Assembly: GCF_020857975.1 (NCBI RefSeq) | Contig: NZ_JACWUO010000002.1 | Location: forward strand, 1-64,000 | Length of the DNA stretch: 64,000 bases | DNA from: Stenotrophomonas rhizophila | GTDB lineage: Bacteria; Pseudomonadota; Gammaproteobacteria; Xanthomonadales; Xanthomonadaceae | Reading direction: 5' to 3' | Shown: positions 18,176 through 25,692 of the stretch, piece by piece | Layout: the number at the start of each line of letters is the position of its first letter | Position numbering within the stretch: the first letter of the stretch is position 1 | Position numbers and translations under genes: made by a program | The notes under the pieces: model-generated | What the model saw: only the letters and a program-made list of their open reading frames with translations | Told to the model about the DNA's origin: nothing | Databases searched by the model: none

Positions 18176-19186
18176 TCAGCGGCCGATCAACGCCGACATG
18201 ATCGCCTTCTGCACATGCAGGCGGTTTTCGGCTTCGTTGATCGCGATGCACTGCGCCGAATCCATCACCCCGTCGGTGGCCTTGACGTTGCGGCGCAGCG
18301 GCAGGCAGTGGCTGAACACGCCGTTGTTGGTCAGCGCCATCTTGGCCTCGTCGACGATGAAGTGCTTGTACTGGTCGCGGATGGGCTTTTCCGGTTCCCA
18401 GTTGCCGAAGAACGGCAGCGCGCCCCAGCTCTTGGCATAGACCACGTCGGCACCGGCGTAGGCGCTGGCGATGTCGTGGCTGACCTGCAGCGAACCGCCG
18501 CTTTCGGCCACGTTCTGCTCGGCCCAACCCATGTAACGCTCGTCCAGGACGTAGTCCGGGGTCGGGCACAGCAGGGTCACGTCCATGCCCATGCGGGTGG
18601 CGATGGTCAGCGCCGAGTTGGCCACGGCGGTGTTGAGCGGCTTGGGGTGGTAGGTCCAGGTCAGCACGTACTTCTTGCCGCGCAGGTCCTGGGTGCCGAA
18701 GTGTTCCTGCAGCGCCATCACGTGGGCCAGTTCCTGGCACGGGTGGGTGATGGTTTCCATGTTGATCACCGGCACCGGCGAGTACCGGGCGAAGCTCTTG
18801 AGCACTTCGTCTTCGCGGTCCTTGCTCCAGTCGATGAACTTCGGGAAGGCGCGCACGCCGATCAGGTCGACGTAGCGGCCCAGCACCTTGGCCACTTCGG
18901 CGATGTGCTCCTCGGTGTCCCCGTCCATCACCGAGCCCAGGTTGAATTCGATCGGCCAGGCGTCTTTGCCCGGCTGCAGCACGACCGCGTGGCCGCCCAG
19001 CTGGAACGCGCCCAGCTCGAAGCTGGTGCGGGTACGCATGGACGGGTTGAAGAACACCAGGGCAATCGACTTGCCCTTGAGCTCGTCGCCCAGCTTGTTG
19101 CGCTTGAACAGCGCGGCCTGGGTCAGCAGGGCATCCAGGTCGGTGCGGCTCCAATCCTGGGTGTTCAGGAAGTGCTTCAGGGACAT
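18176..19186 (-). CDS. argF': N-acetylornithine carbamoyltransferase (AOTCase)
   Basis: A 336-residue transcarbamylase. It matches the Xanthomonas AOTCase closely: SMRTRTSFELGAFQLGGHAV is the carbamoyl-phosphate site, and Glu144 (INMETITHPCQEL) and Lys302 (RRNVKATD) are conserved. Both residues are known in the Xanthomonas enzyme, the Lys as a carboxylated residue. The enzyme makes N-acetylcitrulline from N-acetylornithine, so the cycle differs from the usual ornithine route. ATG 19186 has AAGGA seven bases upstream. It is the first enzyme gene after the attenuator-like leader at 19296-19456. Confidence 0.95.
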   Translation of the reverse strand: MSLKHFLNTQDWSRTDLDALLTQAALFKRNKLGDELKGKSIALVFFNPSMRTRTSFELGAFQLGGHAVVLQPGKDAWPIEFNLGSVMDGDTEEHIAEVAKVLGRYVDLIGVRAFPKFIDWSKDREDEVLKSFARYSPVPVINMETITHPCQELAHVMALQEHFGTQDLRGKKYVLTWTYHPKPLNTAVANSALTIATRMGMDVTLLCPTPDYVLDERYMGWAEQNVAESGGSLQVSHDIASAYAGADVVYAKSWGALPFFGNWEPEKPIRDQYKHFIVDEAKMALTNNGVFSHCLPLRRNVKATDGVMDSAQCIAINEAENRLHVQKAIMSALIGR

Positions 19187-19295
19187 CGATCGATCCTTTG
19201 CGGCTGGTTTTCCACCGTTTCCGGCGGAGGTTGGGGGCGCCGGGGCGCGTTCAGGGCTCAACAAAACGTATACAGATGAAACTTTTCAAATCGTA

Positions 19296-19329
19296 GAAAC
19301 GAAAAAACCCAGCGCGGGGGCTGGGTTTT
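19296..19329 (-). terminator. Intrinsic terminator, probable attenuator, between leader ORF and argF'
   Basis: On the minus strand AAAACCCAGC and GCTGGGTTTT form a perfect 10-bp stem with a six-base loop (CCCCGC), followed by TTCGTTTCT. The 5' arm can instead pair with GCTGGGT at 19357-19363, which overlaps the stop codon of the leader ORF. Termination and antitermination are thus mutually exclusive. The lower antiterminator also gains CCG/CGG and AGC/GCT pairs between the two segments. Confidence 0.8.
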
Positions 19330-19354
19330 CCGAACAGACAGCACGAAGCTCCGG

Positions 19355-19456
19355 TTACCCAGCGAAAATGTGGGGTTCCGGTCGGCGGGCACGCGAGGTC
19401 ATGCCCGTGGCCATGCGGGCGGCGCTGGTGTCGTGCTGGAAGTCGGTGAGTTTCAT
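19355..19456 (-). CDS. Candidate arginine leader peptide, 33 residues
   Basis: The ORF encodes MKLTDFQHDTSAARMATGMT followed by SRARRPEPHIFAG and TAA. Arg codons are at positions 14 (CGC), 22 (CGT), 24 (CGC) and 25 (CGA), so three of four codons in one short stretch are Arg. All these codons are normally read by one tRNA-Arg with an inosine anticodon. The last sense codons and stop (GCT GGG TAA) carry a second copy of the terminator 3' arm. ACCAGCG at 19423-19429 can pair with that segment when the ORF is not translated. Transcribed in the same direction as argF', it fits a classical attenuation leader. Translation has not been shown, and I know of no named family. Confidence 0.6.
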   Translation of the reverse strand: MKLTDFQHDTSAARMATGMTSRARRPEPHIFAG

Positions 19457-19547
19457 GGCCGCCCATCTTTGCATGCACCCGGGGTGGGTGCAAGGCCTGG
19501 AGGGAAATCCAACCGGCAGCCAACCCAGTGCGGGCCGGCATGCCGGC

Positions 19548-20111
19548 TCAGGGATTGGCGGGAGCGCCCTGCTCGGCGCCGATCCAGGGGGTGATCGAGA
19601 CCCGGATCTTGAGCCGGTTGCCCGGGTCCTCGGGCAGCCGCGAGCGGTACTTGGTGCCCTTGTAGACATAGTCCACGTCGTAGGCGATCGGGCGGCGGAA
19701 CTCGCGGCCGACCGGGATGATCCGGCACTCGCGGGTCAGCAGCGGGCCGGGGTTGGCGGCCGGGGCCGGCGTTTCGACCACCACGCCGTCCTCTTCGCTG
19801 CCGTCTTCACGCCGGAAGATCGAGCGCACCGAGTCCATGAACCGGCCCAGGCGGCCCTTGTCCTCCTGCGGCTCCTCGCCGGTCACGTTGACCGGCGCCA
19901 GCGTGCGGGTGGAGACCGGCTCGCAATGTTCTTCGGTGCGGGTGGCACGCAGGGTCTGGAACACCGGCTCGACGTTGAGCACCTGCGCATAGTCGAACTT
20001 GACGTTCTCGACGATCACCACCCGGTTACGGACCTCGCCGTCCTGGGCGCACGCAATGAAGGCGGCACCTCCCAGCAGGCAGGCCAGCGTCAACAACGAA
20101 GCGGATTTCAT
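19548..20111 (-). CDS. Exported protein of unknown function
   Basis: A 187-residue protein with an N-terminal signal peptide (MKSASLLTLACLLGGAAF, cut near ACAQ). The mature part begins DGEVRNRVVIVENVKFDYAQ; the text YAQVLNVEPVFQTLR followed by a conserved-looking Cys recalls the start of 17-kDa-antigen-like or UmoD-like surface proteins, but I cannot assign it firmly. The C-terminal part is beta-rich (ITPWIGAEQG at the end). Cysteines at about 82 and 142 could form a disulfide. It is divergent from cysS and upstream of the arginine leader on the same strand. Confidence 0.75.
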   Translation of the reverse strand: MKSASLLTLACLLGGAAFIACAQDGEVRNRVVIVENVKFDYAQVLNVEPVFQTLRATRTEEHCEPVSTRTLAPVNVTGEEPQEDKGRLGRFMDSVRSIFRREDGSEEDGVVVETPAPAANPGPLLTRECRIIPVGREFRRPIAYDVDYVYKGTKYRSRLPEDPGNRLKIRVSITPWIGAEQGAPANP

Positions 20112-20275
20112 TGGCAACCGGAAAGAGGACAAGAGGGATAGTTTAGGCAGTGGCGGGCACAAGGGGCTGAACATTACCCTTCCGCGGCGCATCTGCCCAT
20201 AGCCCGGCCCGACCGGAGTACCCCGACGGGTGCCCGGGACGGCCGCCCGGCCCGGCGCTGGCGGCCGATGTGATC

Positions 20276-20281
20276 TAAAAT
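20276..20281 (+). promoter_or_regulatory. Possible -10 box of cysS
   Basis: TAAAAT lies 37 bp before the cysS start in an otherwise GC-rich region and differs from TATAAT at one base. No good -35 box is seen at the right distance, so only the -10 is proposed. Confidence 0.4.
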
Positions 20282-20317
20282 CGAGGGCTTGCCCCCTTCC
20301 CTCCCGCCACGGCCCCC

Positions 20318-21691
20318 ATGACCCTGCACCTGCACAACAACCGGACACGCAAGCTCGAACCGTTCATCCCGCTCGATCCGACCTGCCCGACCCTGTATCT
20401 GTGCGGCCCCACGGTCTACAACTACGTGCATATCGGCAACGCACGCGGCCCGGTGGTGTTCGGGGTGCTGGCCGACCTGCTGCGGCGCCGCTTCGGCGGG
20501 CTGCGCTACGCCCGCAACATCACCGACGTGGACGACAAGATCAACGCGGCGGCGCGCGAACAGAACGTGCCGATCTCCACCATCACCGACCGTTTCGCCG
20601 CGGCCTACCGCCAGGACATGGCGGCGCTGGGCGTGACCCCGCCGGACCTGGAGCCGGAGGCCACCGCGCACATCCCGCAGATCATCGCCATGGTCGAGCA
20701 GCTGATCGCAGGCCAGCACGCCTACGTGGCCGAGGGCCACGTGCTGTTCTCGGTGGCCTCTTTCGCCAACTACGGCAAGCTGTCGGGCCGTTCGCTGGAT
20801 GAGATGCTGGCCGGGGCGCGGGTGGATGTGGCCCCGTACAAGCGCGACCCGGGCGACTTCGTGCTGTGGAAGCCGTCCAGCGACGACCTGCCCGGCTGGG
20901 ACTCGCCCTGGGGCCGTGGCCGCCCGGGCTGGCACATCGAGTGCTCGGCGATGGCCGCCGCGCACCTGGGCGAAACCATCGACATCCATGCCGGCGGGGT
21001 CGACCTGCAGTTCCCGCACCACGAAAACGAGATCGCGCAGAGCGAATGCGCGCACGGCGGCAAGACCTTCGCCACGGTGTGGCTGCACAACGGCATGCTC
21101 AACTTCGGCGGCGCCAAGATGAGCAAGTCGGTCGGCAACATCGAGCGCGTGCATGACCTGGTGCGCAAGTACGCGCCCGAAGCCCTGCGCTATGCGCTGC
21201 TGTCGGCCCACTACCGGCAACCGCTGGAATGGTCCGATGGCCTGATCGAACAATCGGTGCGCACCCTGGACCGGCTGTACGGCACCCTGCGCGACCTGGC
21301 CGATGTCCAGGCCACCGCCGCGATCCCGGCCGAGATCGAAGCGGCGCTGGACGACGACCTCAATACCCCGCAGGCCCTGGCCGAACTGGCCCGCATCGCC
21401 GGCGAAGCACGCAAGGCCGACCCGGCCGGGCAGGCACGCTGGAAGTCGGCGCTGCTCGGCGCCGGCCTGGCACTGGGCCTGCTGCAGCAGGATCCGGCCG
21501 CGTGGTTCGGCAACGCCCCCGGCGATGCCGACGACGACGCCCGCATCCAGGGCCTGATCGACGCGCGCAACGCGGCCAAGCAGGCCCGCGACTTCGCCGG
21601 CGCCGATGCGATCCGCGACCAGCTGGCCGCCGAAGGCATCGTGCTGGAAGACACCGCCCAAGGGGTTCGCTGGTCGCGCAGGCGCGCCTGA
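20318..21691 (+). CDS. cysS: Cysteinyl-tRNA synthetase
   Basis: A 457-residue class I synthetase that charges tRNA-Cys. The HIGH motif appears as HIGN ([11 protein letters not shown]) and the KMSKS loop as KMSKSVGN. The zinc site is formed by Cys in LCGPTVYNY, Cys in HIECSAM and the His of [12 protein letters not shown]. The C-terminal DALR-type anticodon-binding region follows. The length is normal. It is followed by sufE 94 bp downstream, a gene for sulfur transfer from cysteine, so the two may be co-expressed. Confidence 0.96.
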   Translation: MTLHLHNNRTRKLEPFIPLDPTCPTLYLCGPTVYNYVHIGNARGPVVFGVLADLLRRRFGGLRYARNITDVDDKINAAAREQNVPISTITDRFAAAYRQDMAALGVTPPDLEPEATAHIPQIIAMVEQLIAGQHAYVAEGHVLFSVASFANYGKLSGRSLDEMLAGARVDVAPYKRDPGDFVLWKPSSDDLPGWDSPWGRGRPGWHIECSAMAAAHLGETIDIHAGGVDLQFPHHENEIAQSECAHGGKTFATVWLHNGMLNFGGAKMSKSVGNIERVHDLVRKYAPEALRYALLSAHYRQPLEWSDGLIEQSVRTLDRLYGTLRDLADVQATAAIPAEIEAALDDDLNTPQALAELARIAGEARKADPAGQARWKSALLGAGLALGLLQQDPAAWFGNAPGDADDDARIQGLIDARNAAKQARDFAGADAIRDQLAAEGIVLEDTAQGVRWSRRRA

Positions 21692-21785
21692 TTCCCCACG
21701 ACATACGCCCGGCCACGGACGGCCGGGCTGCATCCCCCGCAACTGCAGGTCACCCACGGACGGCGAACACCGACCCGGAGCCCCC

Positions 21786-22235
21786 ATGACCACCGCATCC
21801 CCGTTTCCGCTTGAACCCACCGCCGCCGCCGCCCAGGCTGCCATCGCCGAGGAATTCGCCTTCTTCGGCGACTGGTCCGAGCGTTACCAGTACCTGATCG
21901 ACCTTGGCCGCAAGCTGCCGGCCTTCCCCGAGGAATGGAAGACCGAACAGCACCGCCTGCTCGGCTGCCAGTCGATGGTCTGGATCGTGCCGGAAGGCAA
22001 TGCGCAGGCACTGCGCTTCCATGCGATCAGCGACTCGGCGATCGTTTCCGGGCTGATCTACCTGGCGCTGCGGGTGTATTCGGGGCGCTCGGCGGCCGAG
22101 ATCCTGGCCACCGAACCGAGCTACATCCAGGACATCGGGTTGTCGCGCCACCTGTCGCCGACCCGCAGCAACGGCGTGGCGGCGATGCTGGCCTTCATCC
22201 GCGACACCGCGCAGTCGCAGCCCGCCCAGCCGTGA
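21786..22235 (+). CDS. sufE: Cysteine desulfuration protein SufE
   Basis: A 149-residue SufE/CsdE family protein. The sulfur-accepting Cys lies in LLGCQSMVW, and the family text RYQYLIDLGRKLP precedes it. It takes persulfide sulfur from a SufS-type desulfurase and passes it to Fe-S cluster assembly. No other suf gene is in the window. Its TGA overlaps the GTG start of the following MFS gene. Confidence 0.92.
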   Translation: MTTASPFPLEPTAAAAQAAIAEEFAFFGDWSERYQYLIDLGRKLPAFPEEWKTEQHRLLGCQSMVWIVPEGNAQALRFHAISDSAIVSGLIYLALRVYSGRSAAEILATEPSYIQDIGLSRHLSPTRSNGVAAMLAFIRDTAQSQPAQP

Positions 22236-23494
22236 GCCCGGCCAGCCCGACCGACAGCGAGGACAGCGAGGACAGCGCGCTCACCCTGCTGGCCCGGCCC
22301 GGCTTTGCGCTGCTGCTGGCCTACCGGATCTGCGCGATGCTGTCCTACCAGATCGTGGCGGTGACGGTGGGCTGGCACATCTATGAAGTGACCCGCAATC
22401 CGTTCTCGTTGGGCCTGGTCGGCCTGGCCGAGGTGCTGCCGTTCTTCTGCGTGGCCCCGTTCGCCGGCTACCTGGTGGACCACCTGCCGCGCCGCCGGTT
22501 GGGCATGGCCGCGGCCAGCGGGCTGGTGTTGACCGCGGTGGTGCTGACCGCCGTGACGCAGGGCTGGCTGCCGTTCCACGGGGTGTGGCCGATCTATGCG
22601 GCGATCGCCCTGACCGGCATGGTCCGCGCGTTCCTGTCGCCGATCTACAACGCGCTGTTCGCGCGGGTGCTGGAACGCCGGCAGTACGCCCGCGGCGCCG
22701 GGCTGGGCGCGGTGGTGTTCCAGGCCGGGATGGTGCTCGGCCCGGCGCTGGGCGGGCTGCTGGTGGCCTGGGGCGGCAAGGGGGTGGCCTACGCGGTGGC
22801 AGTGGCGGTGGCGACCATCGCGCTCGGCTGCCTGGCGGCGCTGAAGGTATCCGAGCCGGTGCACAGCGGCCCGGCCGCGCCGATCTTCAAGAGCATCGCC
22901 GAGGGTGCGCGCTTCGTGCTGGGCAACCGGATCATGGTCGGGGCGATGGCACTGGACATGTTCTCGGTGCTGCTGGGCGGGGTGGTGGCGATGCTGCCGG
23001 CCTTCCTCAAGGAGATCCTGCACTACGGCCCGGAGGGCCTGGGCATCCTGCGCGCCGCACCGGCGCTGGGGTCGGTATGCGTGGGCCTGTGGCTGGCGCG
23101 CCGGCCGCTGCAGCGCAATGCCGGCCGCGTGCTGCTGTTCGCGGTAGCCGGTTTCGGGCTGTGCGTGATCGGCTTCGGGCTGTCGCACAGCTTCTGGCTG
23201 TCGGCGCTGATCCTGCTGTTCTACGGGGCCTTCGACGGGGTGTCGGTGGTGATCCGCTCGACCATCCTGCAGTTGGCCACGCCGGAGGAAATGCGCGGGC
23301 GGGTGTCGTCGATCAACGGCATTTTCATCAGCTCCTCCAACGAGCTGGGCGCGTTCTACGCCGGCACCATGGCCCGCCTGCTGGGCCTGGTCCCGGCGGT
23401 GGTGCTGGGCGGCTTTGCGGTGCTGAGCGTGGCCGGCATCACCGCCTGGAAAAACCCCACCCTGCGCCGCCTGAACCTGCGCGACCTGCAATAG
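22232..23494 (+). CDS. MFS transporter, EntS/enterobactin-exporter-like
   Basis: A 420-residue membrane protein with about 12 spans. The N-terminal part (YQIVAVTVGWHIYEVTRNPF, then GYLVDHLPRRR) places it in the MFS_3/EntS-like exporter group; the cargo is unknown. GTG 22232 is taken as the start because it overlaps the sufE stop (GTGA), which implies coupling. An acidic repeat (DSEDSEDS) lies before the first span. A SMAG copy and a short foldback element follow. Confidence 0.82.
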   Translation: MSPASPTDSEDSEDSALTLLARPGFALLLAYRICAMLSYQIVAVTVGWHIYEVTRNPFSLGLVGLAEVLPFFCVAPFAGYLVDHLPRRRLGMAAASGLVLTAVVLTAVTQGWLPFHGVWPIYAAIALTGMVRAFLSPIYNALFARVLERRQYARGAGLGAVVFQAGMVLGPALGGLLVAWGGKGVAYAVAVAVATIALGCLAALKVSEPVHSGPAAPIFKSIAEGARFVLGNRIMVGAMALDMFSVLLGGVVAMLPAFLKEILHYGPEGLGILRAAPALGSVCVGLWLARRPLQRNAGRVLLFAVAGFGLCVIGFGLSHSFWLSALILLFYGAFDGVSVVIRSTILQLATPEEMRGRVSSINGIFISSSNELGAFYAGTMARLLGLVPAVVLGGFAVLSVAGITAWKNPTLRRLNLRDLQ

Positions 23495-23517
23495 CCGCGC
23501 GCACCCGGTAGTGCCGG

Positions 23518-23543
23518 CCGCTGGCCGGCTGCCGTTGCCGCTG
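23518..23543 (+). repeat. SMAG-type palindrome
   Basis: GTAGTGCCGGCCGCTGGCCG starts the unit, the same subtype as at 811 and 8338. It lies 23 bp after the MFS stop codon. Confidence 0.8.
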
Positions 23544-23662
23544 CGGTTGCTATTTCGTTGCCGTTGCAGTCGGCAGGTGCCGACCGTTGGTCGGTGCGCT
23601 TTCGCCAGAGCCAAAGCGAACGCCGAAGCCCTGGTTTGCACATGCGCCTGGTTGGGGTCGCC

Positions 23663-23752
23663 GGGTATGGGTTTGCGGGGGACGCCGCAAGTACGTCCTT
23701 GTAGGCTTAGCAGCGCCATCCATGGCGCCGATACCCCCGCAAACCCATACCC
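23663..23752. repeat. Foldback element C, short class, 19-bp perfect arms
   Basis: Arms 23663-23681 and 23734-23752 are perfect 19-base inverted repeats (GGGTATGGGTTTGCGGGGG and its complement). The 52-base core has a GCGCCATCCATGGCGC hairpin and a border GGGACGCCGCAAGTACGTCC that resembles the GGGACACGCCGTAAACCC border of elements A and B. It lacks the central GGGTTGGGCAGG block of the long class. Confidence 0.75.
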
Positions 23753-23863
23753 GCCGCCCCTTCGACGGTTGGTCGGTACGCACGGGAAGGAAAAAAGTGC
23801 AGCGATGTCCGAGCCACGCTGGGACATCGCGGCGCCGGAACGAAGAGCGTCAATCGACGGCCA

Positions 23864-23888
23864 CAAAAAACCCGGCCGAAGCCGGGTC
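23864..23888 (-). terminator. Intrinsic terminator of dksA
   Basis: On the minus strand ACCCGGC, loop TTCG, GCCGGGT is followed by TTTTT. It lies 26 bp after the dksA stop codon. Confidence 0.9.
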
Positions 23889-23913
23889 CTGTATGCAATC
23901 AACGACCAGACGA

Positions 23914-25161
23914 TCAGTCGCCCTGCTGCTTCTGCAGGTGCTCCCAACGCTCCTGGGCGTCGATGGTGCGCTCGGCGGTGAGACGGGCTTCCAGACGGTC
24001 CAGGCCGATCTCTTCGCCGGTATCCACGCAGTAGCCGTAGTCACCGTCTTCCAGACGCTTGAGCGTGCTGTTGATCTTGCCGATCAGCTTGCGGTAACGA
24101 TCGCGGGTACGCAGTTCCAGCGAGTTCTCGGTCTCGCGGGTGGCGCGCTCGGCTTCATCGCCGATATCACGCACTTCTTCCTGCAGGTTGGCGATGGTCT
24201 GCTTGGATTCCTCGACCAGATCATTGCGCCAGTGCTGCAGGCGCTGGCGGAAATACTCCAGCTGCAGCGGGCTCATGTATTCCTCTTCCGCACTCGGCTT
24301 GTAGCCGTCGGGCAGGATCGGACGACCGGTGGCTTCGTCAGTCTTGTACTCCACCACCTTGACCTTGGTGCGCGGGGCCGGGGCGGCCGAACGTGCTGCC
24401 ACGGCAACGGCGACCTTGCCGACCGGACGCGGCACGGACTTGGGGGCGGACTCGGACTTGGCGGGGGTTTTTGCAGGCGATTTCGAAACGGGCACGGGAT
24501 TCTTGTTTTGCGGGGCTTTCGAGGCGGGGGCTGCCGCTACCGGCGCCGGCGCGGAGGCCGGAGGGGCAGCAGGCTTGGCCGCGGACTTGGCCGGGACAGA
24601 CTTGGCCGGCGCCGGCGGAGCCGGCTTCGGTGCGGACTTCACTACGGGTGCTGCAGCCGGCTTGACGACCGGCTTGGTTGCCACAGTCTTGCTGGCCTTT
24701 ACCGGCTTGGCCGGCGGCTGCTTGGCCGCCACCTTCTTGACCGGTGCAGGTTTGGAGGCCGGCTTGGAAACGGCCGGCTTCACCGATTTCTTGGCCACCG
24801 GCTTGCTGGCGGCAGCCTTCTTCACCGGCGCCTTGGCAACCGGCCTGGATGGCTTGGCCACGGCAGCCTTCTTGGCCACCGCCTTCTTGGCGACCGGCTT
24901 GGTCGCCGCGGCCTTCTTCACCGGCGCCTTGGCGACGACCGGCTTCTTGGCTACGGCTTTCTTGACCGCCTTGGCCGGGGCCTTGGCCGTCGATTTCTTT
25001 ACGGGTGCCGTCCTGGCCGCCGGTTGTTTGGATGCAGGCTTGCCAGCCGGCTTGGTGGCCGGTTTCCTGGCAACGGTCTTGGCCGCCAACTTCTTTACAA
25101 CAGGCTTGGCGGTTTTCTTGGCGGCCTTGACGGCCTTCTTTGCAGTTTTTTTAGCAGCCAC
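23914..25161 (-). CDS. dksA: RNA polymerase-binding transcription factor DksA with long Lys/Ala/Pro N-terminal tail
   Basis: A 415-residue protein. Residues 1 to about 270 are low-complexity KKAxxK/PAKP sequence, strongly basic. Residues 296-415 form a DksA domain with the coiled coil, its tip (GDEAERA, matching DxxDxA with Glu for the second Asp) and the SLELRTRDR segment. The zinc-finger positions are Cys378, Thr381, Thr399 and Ala402, so three of four Cys are lost, as in the zinc-independent DksA2 type. It should bind the RNA polymerase secondary channel and act with ppGpp on rRNA and amino-acid promoters. The start codon is GTG. The tail resembles histone-H1-like proteins and may bind nucleic acid. 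Confidence 0.92.
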   Translation of the reverse strand: MAAKKTAKKAVKAAKKTAKPVVKKLAAKTVARKPATKPAGKPASKQPAARTAPVKKSTAKAPAKAVKKAVAKKPVVAKAPVKKAAATKPVAKKAVAKKAAVAKPSRPVAKAPVKKAAASKPVAKKSVKPAVSKPASKPAPVKKVAAKQPPAKPVKASKTVATKPVVKPAAAPVVKSAPKPAPPAPAKSVPAKSAAKPAAPPASAPAPVAAAPASKAPQNKNPVPVSKSPAKTPAKSESAPKSVPRPVGKVAVAVAARSAAPAPRTKVKVVEYKTDEATGRPILPDGYKPSAEEEYMSPLQLEYFRQRLQHWRNDLVEESKQTIANLQEEVRDIGDEAERATRETENSLELRTRDRYRKLIGKINSTLKRLEDGDYGYCVDTGEEIGLDRLEARLTAERTIDAQERWEHLQKQQGD

Positions 25162-25445
25162 GAAACGCTCTTCCTTGGATTCCCCGGGGCCCGGGAAAGC
25201 GGGCCTTTATAGCCTACCCGACCAGCAGCAGCAACCACACCGCCTGCTCCGTTCAGTCCCGGAGTCGCCAGGGGTGCGACCGGTCCGCCTGGCGGGCGGG
25301 CCGAGGTGCGCAGTTCGGAACCTGACCCGGCGACAACGCCGGGGTGGTCCGCCACGCGCGTGGGCGCGGACGGGTCCAGTGCCCCATCCTGCGACAAATG
25401 CGGCCTTCATGCCAACTGCTCTAAGATAGAAAGGTGATCTCACGC

Positions 25446-25691
25446 ATGCTCATCGCCCTGCTGCGCTTGTACAAGCGGTTCATCAGCCCGTTGCTGGGGC
25501 CGCGTTGCCGCTTCATGCCCAGCTGTTCTGAATACGCCATGCAGGCCATCGCCGTGCATGGCCCGGCGCGTGGCAGCTGGCTGGCCGCGCGCCGGCTTGG
25601 CCGTTGCCATCCCTTCCATCCCGGTGGTATCGACGAGGTGCCGCCGCGCGCCACGGGCGAGGCCACCTGCCGCTGCACAGGAAAACACTGA
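25446..25691 (+). CDS. yidD: Membrane protein insertion efficiency factor YidD
   Basis: An 81-residue protein with the YidD signature [20 protein letters not shown] followed by SEYAMQAI. YidD helps the YidC insertase in E. coli; the family is usually found near rnpA/yidC, but here it stands alone before pyrC. ATG 25446 is chosen over GTG 25434 because GAAAGG lies at the correct distance. The C-terminus is richer in Cys and His ([15 protein letters not shown]) than the shortest members. pyrC begins one base after its stop. Confidence 0.88.
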   Translation: MLIALLRLYKRFISPLLGPRCRFMPSCSEYAMQAIAVHGPARGSWLAARRLGRCHPFHPGGIDEVPPRATGEATCRCTGKH

Positions 25692-25692
25692 A

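Larger units (their letters stand above)
19187..19547. other. Leader region of the arginine cluster
   Basis: Reading on the minus strand, the region holds a 33-codon ORF (19355-19456), a competing-hairpin region and a terminator (19296-19329), then 110 bases of untranslated leader before argF'. Upstream of the ORF are an inverted repeat TGCACCC/GGGTGCA (about 19473-19491) and a palindrome GCCGGCATGCCGGC (about 19533-19546), which lies just after the stop of the upstream gene. A promoter is not obvious. Confidence 0.6.
23495..23913. other. Intergenic region between the MFS gene and dksA
   Basis: It contains a SMAG unit (23518-23543), a smaller palindrome GTGCCGACCGTTGGTCGGTGC (about 23578-23598), foldback element C (23663-23752) and the dksA terminator (23864-23888). 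The rest shows no gene. Confidence 0.7.

Noticed and set aside
19251..19541. A 96-codon minus-strand frame overlapping the arginine leader
   Set aside because: It has no ribosome site or domain and reads through the terminator; the 33-codon frame has a better start, ends before the terminator and carries the Arg cluster.
24329..25429. A Gly/Ala/Leu-rich plus-strand frame with membrane-like repeats
   Set aside because: It is the antisense of the Lys/Ala/Pro tail of dksA; the repeats come from the low-complexity codons on the other strand.
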